DNA from: Torymus aiolomorphi
Taxonomy: Eukaryota; Arthropoda; Insecta; Hymenoptera; Torymidae
Assembly: GCA_036365515.1 (NCBI GenBank)
Contig: CM070877.1
Coordinates: 67,761,522-67,825,521 of the forward strand
DNA length: 64,000 bases
Direction of reading: 5' to 3'
Numbering within the stretch: the first letter of the stretch is position 1; the number at the start of each line of letters is the position of its first letter. The position numbers and the translations under genes are program-made. Below are positions 10,134-20,572 of this stretch, in pieces. The notes under the pieces were generated by a model. It was not told where the DNA came from, searched no databases, and saw nothing but the letters and a program-made list of their open reading frames with translations.

Positions 10134-12717
10134 TGTGACGAGGTCACAGGCAGCTGCAGGCCTGGGGACTGCAGCAGACGAGCACAGGGCTCCTGGCGTC
10201 CGCCATGTTGTGTGCGTTGCCGCCGAGGAGCAGCGCGCGCACTCATACACATGCACACACAGCGCCGACTGCTGCGCCAAGCAGCAGAGCGCACACTCAG
10301 TCACACACACTGATATCGCGGCCGGGTCGAGCATGGACGAGTACACGCGGGAGAGGGACGCGAGGCGCCGGCGGAGAGAGGGGGCAGGCGCACGAGGGGG
10401 CCAAGCCACGCGGTGAGCGGCATCGAGAGCTGACGGCGGGAGAGCACGATGCGAACGATAGCGGAGCGAGCACAGACAGCGCCACGCAGTTTGCTCGCGC
10501 ATGCGAAATGGTGGGGGCGGGTTTTTAGCGTTGGTTTTATTAAGGTATCTTTATTTATTTCTGAAATAATGAACAAAAAATAAATAAGGGGAGATACCCC
10601 TAAAAAATAATTTTCGCCAAAACCACGAGACAGGTCAACTTTATTTTTTAATTTTCTTTTAAATGGAATCAGTTTTGAGGCGATATATAATTTATTGTAA
10701 TTTTCATAGCTGAAAATTGATGAAAGAAGCTTAGTTTTCTTGAAAAAAAAATAGGGGTTGCTACCCTTAAAATTGAAAGTAATGCTGTTTTGAAGCCTTT
10801 CCTATTTTAAAATTTTTAGCGTTGGTTTTATTAAGGTATCTTTATTTATTTCTGAAATAATGAACAAAATATAAATAAGGGTTGTTACCCCCTAAAAAAT
10901 AATTTTGGCCAAAACCACGAGACAGGTCAACTTTATTTTTTAATTTTCTTTTAAATGGAATCAGTTTTGAGGCGATATATAATTTATTGTAATTTTTATA
11001 GCTGAAAATTGATGAAAAAAGCTTAGTTTTCTTGAAAAAAAAATAGGGGTTGCTACCCTTAAAATTGAAAGTAATGCTATTTTGAAGGCTTTTTTATTCT
11101 ACAACTTTTGGCGTCGGTTTCATTAAGCTGGCTTTATTCATTTTTGAAATATTTGAAAAAAACTGTTTTTGAGGGTGAAATTTAGGGGTAGATTTCACCC
11201 CCTTAAAGTGTCTATCAGCACGTAAAAAAAAATACGTGTCTCTTATTTTTTAATGTACTACAACATATTGCAATATCGTCCAAATCGGCGACTTACACTT
11301 GGGGTACCTTCCTTGTCAGTCACACACACTAATATCGCGGCTGGGTCGAGAATGGACGAGTACGCGCGGGAGAGGGACGCGAGGCGCCGGTGGAGAGAGG
11401 GGGCAGGCACACGAGAGGGCCAAGCCACGCGGTGAGCGGCATCGAGAGTTGACGGCGGGAGAGCACGATGCAAACGATAGCGGAGCGAGCACAGGCTGAG
11501 CGCCGCGCAGTTTGCTCGCGCATGCGAAATGGTGGGAGTGGGAGCAAGCGGGAGGAGAGAGAGTGCCGGTCGAGACGGGCGCGCAGAAATAGCGATACGC
11601 CGGCCGGGAGAGGGAACATATGAGAGAGACAGGCGCGCATGGAAATAGAGAGAGCCGGAGAGGGAGTAGATTAGATTAGAGCATGGACATAGAGGCAGTA
11701 TAGCAATAGATAGGATACGCGGCGCGGGAGCAGGTCGGTGAGTGGCGCCACGGGCAGAATAGATAGCGCGCATGCTATTAGTGTAGCCTATCATGACTCA
11801 AAGACATAGCAAGTCATGGACTTTAATAGAATTAGGACAAAACACGTAGTTAAGAACCAATGAACAGTGAATTGAGGCCGGGAGGGGATGAATGCAGGGT
11901 TTGAGTTTCGAGAAGCCGGACAACACGTTCTCTTCGTCAACGGAATCCACCGCGAGCAGTCGCATTTTGCTGTAGTGTAGTAGTGTTGATTTTGCTAGGG
12001 GGGATTTTCGTGCAGTTACTCGAAGGTAGTGGAATAGTTGAAAGTTTCACCTAACCGTTGCCGTTGGATCACATAAGTAATATCCAAGTCAGAAAGGTGA
12101 ATGAGTATTGCGAGTAATAGTGTTGCAGGTTCGTATCATGTTGTAGTAGGAATCGAGTTAGTAGAATAACTCGAGACTATCAGAGTTGCTGTCGAGAGGT
12201 ACTGTCTATCCAGGGTGGTCTCCAGTACTATCAACCTCTGCAAAACGAGGAAAATCCAGCTCGCGTTGTTGTGTTACTTGATTTCAGATTCAACAGCGGT
12301 GAGCAGGCCAGTAGCCGCGAGCAGCCATTTTGAGGACGCCAAGGCGGCGCGGGCAGACTAACCGCCATTGCGCCATTCTTTCATTAGCAAAATAAATTTA
12401 GAATAATTACTAATTGTTGAAGTTGTTCTTATTAGCGAGTGTTGATTTCCCCTGTGTTGTCTATCGAGTGTTCTTTCAGGTCTCGTTATTGAGAAACTCT
12501 TATCACCGCAGAGGGAGCAAATTGCTGTCTCATCGGACGTATTTCCGGGTGTGGTTGTTGCTGGGATTTTGACCCCCTTGTCGAGAGCGGAGTTTCAGCC
12601 GAGGTAGAGAACCGCATTTGGTAAGATAGATAGTGGAAATAGTGGCAGTTGGTTTAGTTTGAGTCACTAATAATTTCGAGTGATTCGATCGAAGGTATAA
12701 CTAAATAGAACGTCACA
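10134..12717 (+). mobile_element. 3' LTR of gypsy A (2584 bp)
   Basis: The LTR starts TGTGACG and ends CGTCACA. It is modular: a GC-rich block (about 10290-10515), an AT-rich block built of two roughly 290-bp tandem copies, a second GC-rich block (about 11318-11540) nearly identical to the first, then unique sequence with a polyadenylation-like AATAAA near 12389. Short reading frames inside the GC-rich blocks recur in both LTRs on both strands and are not genes. A 275-bp segment (about 11813-12090) is present here and absent from the left LTR. Confidence 0.9.
10523..11105 (+). repeat. Two ~290-bp AT-rich tandem copies inside the LTR
   Basis: TTTTAGCGTTGGTTTTATTAAGGT recurs with a 290-bp step, at 10523 and 10813, and the following sequence matches through to the AAAATAGGGGTTGCTACCC block of each copy. 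A related block occupies 1-500 of the left LTR. Confidence 0.85.
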
Positions 12718-12722
12718 ATTCA

Positions 12723-12869
12723 AAGTGGAAAACTCCAAAAACAACAAGAAAGAAAATTTTACAGCAACGTAGAATAAATGCTGGTCAAAAGCAGTTACAA
12801 GCTAAAAAGGTTATTTTTTTACCTAGACCAGTTACAGATGCTAGTGAGTTTATTATGATAAATAAGTAG
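12723..12869 (+). pseudogene. C-terminal tail of an unknown protein
   Basis: Directly after the right LTR, 48 codons are open and end at TAG 12867-12869. The peptide is strongly basic (WKTPKTTRKKILQQRR) and ends SEFIMINK. Its 5' part is cut off by the gypsy A LTR, so gypsy A appears to have inserted into this coding sequence. I do not recognise the family. It lies just outside the left end of the Polinton and may belong to an adjacent, older element. Confidence 0.4.
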
Positions 12870-12885
12870 TTATTGCAACACTATG

Positions 12886-12953
12886 GCGAGACCCCAAACA
12901 ATTACCCATCGGCTTCAGCCGAGGTTAATGCTTATCGGGGCCTCGTTATAGTG
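12886..12953. repeat. Abutting inverted copies of the Polinton end
   Basis: GCAACACTATGGCGAGACCCC (about 12885-12895 onward) is the inverted counterpart of GGGGCCTCGTTATAGTGCTGC at 12937-12957. A small palindrome CGGCTTCAGCCG (12910-12921) lies between them. It looks like two Polinton-type ends back to back. Confidence 0.5.
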
Positions 12954-13105
12954 CTGCGTTAGCAAAAGATTGTGCATATGCGTGACGCACACACACACGC
13001 GCGCGCGCGTCATGATGCAGAGGGGTGTCTGTGTGTGGGGGTGTGTGTGCGCGGGCGCGCGCGCGAGCGTGTTTGTGCATATCCGCGACGCACACGTGTG
13101 TGAGA
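12897..13105 (+). repeat. Left terminal inverted repeat of the Polinton
   Basis: GGGGCCTCGTTATAGTGCTG, then TTAGCAAAAGATTGTGCATA and CG/CA-rich sequence, matches the reverse complement of 38230-38430. Both ends hold two copies of a TTGTGCATATGCG-CACAC motif about 100 bp apart. Assignment to the Polinton is by position and orientation. Confidence 0.6.
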
Positions 13106-13118
13106 GACAGAGAGAAAG

Positions 13119-13140
13119 ATTAGATTAGATTAGATTAGAT
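13119..13140 (-). repeat. ATCTA-repeat 3' tail of the LINE
   Basis: Four to five ATTAG/CTAAT units follow the AATAAA signal (13145-13150 region, minus strand). Short tandem repeats instead of poly(A) are a known form of LINE 3' end. Confidence 0.8.
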
Positions 13141-13542
13141 CCTCTTTATTCTGCCATTGAGGCAAAAATTAATATAGTATACAATATTTACAAGTAGTAT
13201 ACAATAACTAGATAACAAAATAACAATTTTTCTTACATATTAAAATATCACATTTTTGGTCGAGGTTCTCAAAGATATCGCAGTCGTAGAGTTAACACAT
13301 TAGGCCAAAAGGGACAGAGTCATAGAATTACATAAATAATATTATTATTGTGTAAATAAGTAATTTAAAAATAATACAGAGATACTAATAGTAGGTACAT
13401 CTCATCAGTCTTATATAAAACAAAAAAATCGCAGTGTCGGCTACTAGCCGAAAGTCGTAAAACAGTCGTCGCAGACTAGATAATAGAGAGTACCGAGTAC
13501 GAGAGGTACCATTTCAGGGCCACCTACTCCCACGCAGGAGAG

Positions 13543-16379
13543 CTAACCATCGAGATCGAGTAGATGTTGGCGCACCGCCCGCTTAAAAAAGAATAAGGAT
13601 GGTGAATTCCGCAGGGTAGAAGGGAGGGAGTTCCAGAAGCGAGCACCTTGGAGCTGAAAGGCCCTGGTCCCCGTTTCGGTGCTCACCAGAGGGATACTAA
13701 GTTCAGGGGGGATACCTCTACTAGAGGGCCGTGGCTTATGCTCGCTAAAAAAAGAAACTAAATATGCAGGTTCGCGCATCCGAGTAATTTTGTAAAGCAG
13801 AATGGCTTGAAAGTAAAGCCGCCGCGAATCTGTGCGTAGCCAGCCCAAACGCCTCCTGTAGGAGGAAATATGTTTATCCCTCCTTACTCCAAAGATGTAT
13901 CTCACACATGAATTATTCAGTCGCTGTAGACGTACACGTTGTTCCTCCGATGCGTCAGAGTACACCACAGCACAGTAGTCCAGATGTGAAAGAACTAAAG
14001 ACTCGACTAGCCTTCTGCGGAGAGTCTCGGTGGTACAATCCCTGATAAACCGCAAGCTATACAGGGATTTGTTGACTTTTTTCGTTATAGCATCAACTTG
14101 TGGTTTCCATGTGAGTTTCCTATCTAGAATAACACCGAGGCTCACGACTGATTCACTAAAAGGGACATTTACTCCGTCCTGGATCTCAACACCGGGCAAG
14201 TTCCATGAATTTATGTCATTCATGTTCTTCCTCGAGCCGAAAAAAATAGCTTTAGTCTTGCCGGGATTGAGACGCAGACCAGAGCTCCCCGCCCACTCAG
14301 AGACCAGCCGTGCCGCTTCTGCTAGCCGAGCCATACCTTCTTGAGTTTATCCTTCGATACATGCAAATAGATTTGGAGATCGTCCGCGTAGAACAGATGT
14401 TTGATCGTCCGACCGTCGAGTAAGTCTTGCAGGTCATTAACGTATAAGCTAAACAGCAGGGGTCCCAGGACAGAACCCTGTGGAACACCCAGATTGGTTT
14501 CCATCCAGTCTGAATTTCCATTATTATTCGATATAACCATCTGGGTGCGACCTTGTAAATATGACTTTATCCACAGGAGAGCCATCCGTGAGAACCCCAG
14601 CCGTCGAAGCTTAGTCAGTAATTTTGAAGGTGAGATGGTGTCGAACGCCTTACTGAAATCGAACAGTAGTAGAAGCGTCACCTTCTTTTTGTCAATGGCC
14701 ATGCGTACGTCGTCAGTCAGTTTTATTAACGCGGTCTGAGTGTTGTGGTGTTTTCTGAAACCGGCCTGGTGAGGATCAAGAATTTGATTATTTTTAAGGT
14801 ACTCCGTGATTTGGGTGTGTGCAATCTTTTCGAACACCTTCGATAGGAAGCAGAGCAGTGCAATGGGACGGAAGTCTGTAACATTGGAAGGTGCACTGTT
14901 CTTTTTTAAAGCAATTAATTGGGCCTGCTACCAGGTACTCGGAAAGACGCTCAGAGCGAAGGAGGAGTTAAATATCTTTACAATAAAATCGCCAATGATT
15001 GGGAGAGCTTTCACGACCACTTCCTGAGGGACTCCATAAACTCCCCTTGCCTGCGAGGAAAAATGCGAGATGGCAAGGACTACATCATTTAAATTAACGG
15101 GGCTAAAAGAAAAACCCTCCTCGCTAGCAGATAAAATTGTGTCCGTTGCGTCATCTATATTTTCAAGGGGAGATGCAGATATCCCTGCGAAGTGCTCGTT
15201 CAGCTCACCCGGTGTAAAACCATGCAATTCCTCCTCCTTACGCTTGGGCAAGAGGCCGAGGTTGCGCATTTCCTTCCATACATTTTTATTCTCATCAAGA
15301 GCACTGGAAAGGTGATTGAGAAGGAAGGAAGTTCGCTCCTGATCAGTGCGCACGTGGACCTTATTGCAGAGCCGAAGGAACTCATCAAGCAGCTCAGCTC
15401 GCCCAGTGCGTTTGTAGCGCCTGTCCGTAGCATTACGCTTGTCAATGAGCTGCTTCAACTTGGGTCCAAACCAAGGAGCATGCTTCTTGTTCGGAGTAAC
15501 CGTCTTTATAGGAGCTAGCTGATTTATTATAATATTAAGATTTTCATTAAGATTTTTTAAAGCTCTATCCAGGTCGGTTTCAATAGAACTCATGGCCGCC
15601 CAATCACAACGCGACAGAAGATCAACAAGAGACATGGAATCAATACTCTTGAAGTCACGATACTTAAAAGATTCTCTACTAATAGTAGGAGAAAAGATGT
15701 CTATAGAAACATCAATAATGCAGTGTCTGCCGAGACTGCGCAGCCATTCATTCTTATAGTCGAGCACCGTGTCATTATCGTCTGTCAGTATTAGGTCAAT
15801 CCATGTATGAGAGGTTTCGGTATGATGCGTGGGACCTTGGCGGATTATCTGTAGAGAAAGCTCCTCAGTTAGACTCTTTATAGTGTTAGCGTCATCGGAC
15901 TTGGATAACATGTCCGCATTCAGATCACCCATTATTATTTTATGACTATAGCTACTGCTAAGATCGCGCAGTACATGAAAAAGGTCGGTGTCCCTTTGCA
16001 TGGGGATCTTCGGGGGTCTGTATATGACACCGACTAAGATTGGAGGAGAGGTACCCTGCTGAATGCTACAGAAGAGATACTCAGGGATACCAGGCTTACC
16101 TGGCCCCTGAGTATTTGAGAAAGCCAATTTATTAATCTTGAAAACATTTCGCACATACAGGGCGACCCCGCCTCCATTTATATTGCGATCCTGTCTGATC
16201 AGCAAATAACCCTTGATCTGAATCAGACTGTCATCCACGACCGAGCCCACCCATGTCTCAGCTATACCAAATATGTCGTAGGAGGGATGATCAGCCAAGA
16301 AAAGACGAAGTTCCTCGATGTGAGCCCTAATCGAGTTCACGTTCAAAAAACCCGCTTTAAAGGATTTCCCAACTCTCAA
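13543..16379 (-). pseudogene. LINE ORF2: endonuclease-reverse transcriptase
   Basis: ORF2 nicks the target and copies the LINE RNA at the nick. From ATG 16379 the first 483 codons hold the APE-type endonuclease (FLNVNSIRAHIEELRL, GIAETWVGS, MGDLNAD, SHTWIDLILTDD) and the beginning of RT. A TAG at 14928-14930 interrupts the conserved PSTW-x-QA region in frame. RT continues (DPHQAGFRKHHNT, FDFSKAFDTI, GVPQGSVLGPLLF, catalytic FYADD). A one-base shift near 14335 moves the last 263 codons to another frame; these carry the RT thumb and C-terminal region (LRLNPGKTKAI, LGVILDRKLTW, HLDYCAVVYSD). Clade placement in the jockey/CR1 group is by motif style only. Confidence 0.92.
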
Positions 16380-16403
16380 TTTATTACCCTGGGATCCACC
16401 AAG

Positions 16404-18196
16404 TCACGAGGCTGCTACCGAATTGCTCGTCAGACCTGCCCCCTGACAGTCTTGTCCCGTGTTGTCACTGTTGACAGTAGGTCTAGTCTTGTTAGATGGC
16501 CATCGTTTTGTGGAGGCGGTCTGACACGCCGTTTGAATGACTTGCAATTCGGCAGCTGACGCAAAGACATGCGCGCGCTCACCTCCCTTGCGCCTGGCCA
16601 GAAATTTGCCGCCCGCATGCCACACGTATTTGAAGCCCAACTCAATTGGAGTGGACTTCAAATTCTTAAACACCTGAAATTTGTCATGGGGCAATAACTC
16701 ATTAACGTAAATTTTACGCCCTGGCATGCACAATGACGAAGACCGACCAAGCAGCTTGGGGTTGATGTCATTGGTGACAAGGTAGTTGTTGTCTGGCGAG
16801 CGCTTGGCTCGCATCACCTCCTTGACCAGTCCCGCCCGGGACAGTTTAACCACACAGGACAATGGCGCCCCCACTCCCGAGATCGATGGCAATCTCTCCC
16901 CTGTAGGATTTCCTCTCGCCAGGGATCGGCCGCGGGGCACGATGGTGCGGACTCCGGCGACATTCTTCCATTCAAAGGACGGGAGAATAGTGTTGAGAAC
17001 CGCAAAGGCAACTTCAGTTAACGCCTCTTGGGAGGCGGTGTCATCCTTCAATACCCCGTGGATGATAACCTCGCAGCCCTCAACATCGTCACGGGGTTCC
17101 ACGCCCCCGGACCCACGAACCGGCCCAGGAGAGGGACGTTCACAAGAACAGCAGCGGGAGGAAGTGGCGTCATCTTCGTTGCTAATACTATTAGAACTGC
17201 ATCTAGATTTAAGATTAATATTGCTAAGTGATCCCGCAGAGCACCAACATTATCCGTGAGGCTCTTGACCTGCTCCTTCATGAATTTATTTTCCTCCAAG
17301 AGCAGTTGACGATCAACCCGCAGTTCCTCCAGCTGGATGGTCTGCTTGGCTACCAAGTCCTGTAGATCCGAAACACACCGCAGCAAGTCATCATTCATCT
17401 TCTGTCCGGCTGGTGCAGAAGGAGAAGAGCCACCCGCCTCAATGTGCATTCGGGTCATGAAGGATCTGATGTCGTCGTACTGCCGCTGGAGCATGTCGAA
17501 ACGCTGAAAAAATAAGTCCAAAGTGCTCTGCGGGATAATCACGTTGTTAATAAACGAAGCGGACGTGAACGAGTTATCAGAGTTGCGTGTCAGAAGGACG
17601 CGCGCGTCGGAATTATGCGAGCGATCTGCAGCCGCTTTGTCACTCGTGGCGGGGCCGTCCTTGTTGTTACCCATTTCTTGAAAAGCCACCTTAGCACCAG
17701 CATTTTCCGAAGAAACACTGCACGGCGCCTGTGCCTCCTGAGTAATAGTCGGGGCAGAAACGTCGCGCTGCGCCTGCACGCCTACGACCCGTACAGCAGA
17801 GGTAGTCGTGCCGCGAAGCGCCTGCAGAGCTACTACCCGCGCGACCGACGAACAGTCCAGCTGCGAGCGCGCGCCGTTGGATTTCGTCCCAGCAGGCGTC
17901 GACGCGCTAGTGGGCGCTCGATGGTGGGGAGTCGTGCCAGTATGTGTAGGTGTGCCTCGCATAGATGACGAGCGCGAGACACACGCGCTCACCTGTGTCT
18001 TGGAAACCACTGGAGTTTTGGCGGCAAGCTTCTTTGACTGTTTCTTCGGCAAAGATCCACGGCAGAGATCGCATTGGCCACCTTTCCGCTTCCCCGAGCA
18101 TCGTGTCTGGCATTGGCGCTGACAGTTAGGGCACACACTTGTTGACGGCGTAGAGGTGTCACCACACACGGGGCACGCCAGTTTTGAAGAATTCAT
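16404..18196 (-). pseudogene. LINE ORF1: zinc-binding, coiled-coil RNA-binding protein
   Basis: ORF1 proteins coat the LINE RNA. From ATG 18196 (382 codons open) the N-terminus has paired cysteines like a zinc ribbon or PHD-type finger (LACPVCGD, VCPNCQRQC, GGQCDLCRG), then a low-complexity Ser/Thr/Ala region, then a leucine-rich coiled coil (VSDLQDLVAKQTIQLEELR, EQVKSLTDNVGAL). A frameshift near 17225 moves the rest into another frame ending at 16404. That part (from 17102) contains the conserved C-terminal RNA-binding-type fold (VEGCEVIIHG, LGFKYVWHAGGKFLARR). The stop lies 24 bases before the ORF2 ATG. Confidence 0.85.
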
Positions 18197-18867
18197 GCCG
18201 TGGAAGGAATTTCAACTGATGGCGCCAGTTGTAGCGTCGGCGCACTGTGTCGCGCAGGATGGCCAACCGTTGAAAATGGGAGTAGGTTGCCGGCCTGCTG
18301 GTCTGCCGGTCTCGGGCCTCTGCCGCTCTCCTAATCTCTTCGGAAAAACTCCTTACACAGCAAAAAAACAGCTGGTGTGAGTGTAGGTGTACCATCAGAC
18401 GGCGAAACACCGCTCGTCTGCTCCTCACAGCTGACACTGGACAGGTGATAAGCCGATGCAAGCGTTCAGTGATGCGAGTAGCAGCCGGTACAGCCAGCGC
18501 CGGTGCATCTAGTGCAGCGCAAAATGGGATGCACAACAGCAGTGCAGGTGGAGGGCAGCTGCGCAGCGGCGTAGCAGTGCAGTGTAGCAGCGATAATAGT
18601 GCAGTGAGGCAGTACAGTAAGCGATGGTAGCTTGCGGCTCGGTGGTCGTCGCAGGCTGAGTGGCAGTGTGAGGTTAGGGCGTCAGCATACACAAGAAAAG
18701 TTCCCCGGCACATAAAAAAGGAGCGCAGTGCCTCCAGTTTTTGGGCTGGTAGCTTGAGTGCCGTCTGGGGTCCCTTTTTCTGTAAAATTTTGACTCCGAG
18801 GAGTACAGTGACGGTTAATATAGTGAAAAGAAGTGAGAGCAGAGGTAAACTGCGACCACACTTACCG

Positions 18868-18870
<3 letters not shown>
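18197..18870 (-). other. 5' UTR of the LINE
   Basis: About 670 bp upstream of ORF1 with an open frame of 238 codons that shows no recognisable domain and overlaps ORF1 out of frame. I treat it as untranslated leader; the exact 5' end near 18870 is estimated from the start of GA-repeat sequence. Confidence 0.5.
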
Positions 18871-18878
<8 letters not shown>

Positions 18879-18940
<62 letters not shown>

Positions 18941-18941
18941 G
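18879..18941 (+). repeat. (GA)n microsatellite
   Basis: About 30 GA repeats, followed by GTGAGAGAGAG and a run of G. It probably belongs to the pre-insertion target of the LINE. Confidence 0.97.
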
Positions 18942-18956
18942 AGAGAGGGGGGGGGG

Positions 18957-19270
18957 TTTATAACTTTTGTGTATAGCCTCTCTGTACCAAGACGAATGTA
19001 CCTACATAAAAAAACTTTCAAATTCATGGGGTTTTTATGGGTTTTCCAATTGTTAATCGGATTTTGGAAGCTAATGGTATAAGATTCATGAATATATGGT
19101 CTTATGGGGTGTCTATTGAGTTTTTATGGTGTATTTTATAACTTTTGTGTATAGCCTCTCTGCACCATGACAAGTGTACCTACACAAAAAATTTTCAGAT
19201 TCACGGGTTTTTATGGTTTTTTACAACTTTTACGTATAGCCTCTCTGTACTGTGCAGCGAGTGTCCAACA
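18957..19270 (+). repeat. Three imperfect copies of a TATAGCCTCTCTG-containing repeat
   Basis: TTATAACTTTTGTGTATAGC followed by CTCTCTGTACC occurs near 18957 and 19136, with a third, more diverged copy near 19224. A CATGGGTTTTTATGG-type block follows the first two. It probably belongs to the subterminal part of the Polinton. Confidence 0.75.
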
Positions 19271-19328
19271 CTAACCGTAAACTCATGGACATCTCATAAC
19301 CACTTCATGATAGATCCGCGACCCTCTC

Positions 19329-19700
19329 GTGGAACTGTACATCCGAATTTCGGCATTAAACCACTATCTACCTAACGTACTCGCGCACAACATTTGTATG
19401 GAGGGCGCAAGAGAGACACATGACGCACTTCAGAATCCGCACAATACCCTCATGCTTTGCGATGGAGATGTTCACGCAACAAGACAATATTCGCGACTGA
19501 CAGCCGGTCGACCGTTCGTCTTTTCCACGGATGATCTCATCGCACGTGGGCCCTCTGATGTCGAATTATATCGTCTACCTCGAGTTTGTCATAACTTACA
19601 GTCGTCAAATTGTATCTTACCACGTGTTCCTCCATGTTTTCCGAACGAGAAACGCGTCGAGTTTTTTCTTCTTTATTTATTTAATCGTATGCCACTGTAG
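19329..19700 (+). CDS. Hypothetical 123-residue ORF in Polinton-derived sequence
   Basis: An open frame from ATG 19329 to the stop at 19698-19700. The peptide has a mixed, protein-like composition (MLCDGDVHATRQYSRL, FSTDDLIARGPSDVELYRLP) and a short hydrophobic end (EFFLLYLFNRMPL). I do not recognise it. It is the only plausible coding sequence between the LINE and the LTR element. It could be a remnant of a Polinton gene or chance; there is no homologue elsewhere in the window. Confidence 0.3.
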   Translation: MELYIRISALNHYLPNVLAHNICMEGARETHDALQNPHNTLMLCDGDVHATRQYSRLTAGRPFVFSTDDLIARGPSDVELYRLPRVCHNLQSSNCILPRVPPCFPNEKRVEFFLLYLFNRMPL

Positions 19701-19882
19701 AATTTTGCTGATTAATGAGAAAATGTCACGTACATCGAGTTGCAGTTGCACATTATTTTGACTATTTAATTACATAGGAAAAAATTATTTTTCTCGTAGA
19801 AACGAAGTTGAAATTGGATAGCGTACCCACAGACTCACCGACGTCATTTTATTGCGAGAGATGGCATTTGCGACAATGTATT

Positions 19883-20130
19883 TGTAGGGACTGCGATCTT
19901 CTCTCTCGCTCTCTCTGCGAAAGTGGGGGAAGCAGCCATGTTGCGTGCGGCGAGAAGCCCCCTGCGAGCGGCAGTCGCTGCTCGAGCCCACGAGCGTGCG
20001 GACATGTGTCCGCTGTATCCTCCTCATACAATAAAACCTCGTTGTGTTGACTCCTTGACTCTCTGATTTCTCTCTCCTCTCCCCTTCCTATTCCTGGAAC
20101 GAGTGGAGAAGTGGGCATACAAACCCCACA
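19883..20130 (+). repeat. 5' LTR of the CsRn1-like element
   Basis: TGTAGGGACTGCGATCTT to CCCCACA. It contains AATAAAA (about 20030) in its 3' half, as expected for LTR polyadenylation. Confidence 0.93.
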
Positions 20131-20131
20131 T

Positions 20132-20144
20132 TGGTGACCCCGAC
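20132..20144 (+). promoter_or_regulatory. Primer-binding site, tRNA-Trp type
   Basis: TGGTGACCCCGAC begins one base after the LTR. It complements the 3' end of insect tRNA-Trp, the primer known for CsRn1 and Kabuki elements. Confidence 0.85.
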
Positions 20145-20326
20145 AATAAGCGCCGAGGAGGTGTGACAAGTGTGGACCTGTTGCGGTGCGTTTTTGCCGC
20201 CACCACCTTCGTTTATACGTCACATCGTCCTCTCTACTATCTCTTTCGCGACTTTCGAGTCCGTAAGGGTAGTCATCTTCGGTAGTTAGACGTGCAGGCA
20301 TTTGCCTCTAGCTGTCCATTTAGGTC

Positions 20327-20572
20327 GTGTGCGTGCTGGCACGCCGGCGCACACGCGTAATCTTGAAGTTTTATTCGGTCGACTTACGACGTATGCGTGC
20401 TGGCACGCTGGCGCACATGCGTAATTGTCGAAACCGCTCAACCACGAGGACTGCACCGCCAGGGAGACGACTTTGTCGCAGTTTCCGTATGCGCGCTGGC
20501 ACGCCGGCGCATACAGGAATTCTCGACCCCTGGCAACTCACGTCGTGTGCGTGCTGGTACGTCAGCGCACAC
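20327..20572 (+). repeat. Array of four 28-nt hairpins in the leader
   Basis: Copies start at 20327, 20391, 20487 and 20545. Each folds as outer stem GTGTGC/GCACAC, a 2-nt bulge, inner stem GCTGGC/GCCGGC and the dinucleotide AC. Variants keep pairing: copy 3 has outer stem GTATGC/GCATAC, and copy 4 has inner stem GCTGGT/GTCAGC. Copy 2 has one mismatch. The spacers between them (about 30-70 bp) are unrelated. Confidence 0.85.

Larger units (their letters stand above)
1..12717 (+). mobile_element. Ty3/gypsy LTR retrotransposon A (5' end beyond window)
   Basis: A long LTR element in the order LTR, primer site, repeat-rich leader, gag, PR-RT-RH-IN, third ORF, LTR. The two LTRs are recognised because 520-1709 and 11254-12717 match closely in the same orientation, and because the right copy opens with TGTGACG (10134) and closes with CGTCACA (12717), the usual inverted ends. 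Domain order with integrase after RT/RNase H places it in Ty3/gypsy. The element is dead: gag and pol each carry an in-frame TAG, the third ORF is shifted several times, and integrase lacks one catalytic aspartate. The 5' flank lies outside the window, so the target duplication cannot be read. The right flank starts at 12718 inside a short unknown coding tail. Confidence 0.93.
13119..18870 (-). mobile_element. Non-LTR retrotransposon (jockey/CR1 group), near full length
   Basis: On the minus strand the order is 5' UTR, ORF1, ORF2 (endonuclease plus reverse transcriptase), 3' UTR. It ends with AATAAA GAGGATC followed by ATCTA repeats at 13119-13140 in place of a poly(A). It lies in CA/GA-rich sequence at both sides (about 13100 and 18880), which hides the exact target duplication. 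ORF1 has one frameshift; ORF2 has one amber stop and one frameshift, so it is inactive but young-looking. Confidence 0.88.

Noticed and set aside
10119..10576. Overlapping frames of 60-130 codons on both strands at the start of the right LTR
   Set aside because: Same GC-rich LTR block as elsewhere; no coding signature and mutually overlapping.
18159..18875. 238-codon minus-strand frame upstream of LINE ORF1
   Set aside because: It is Ser/Cys/Leu-rich without a domain and overlaps the ORF1 start out of frame; treated as leader.
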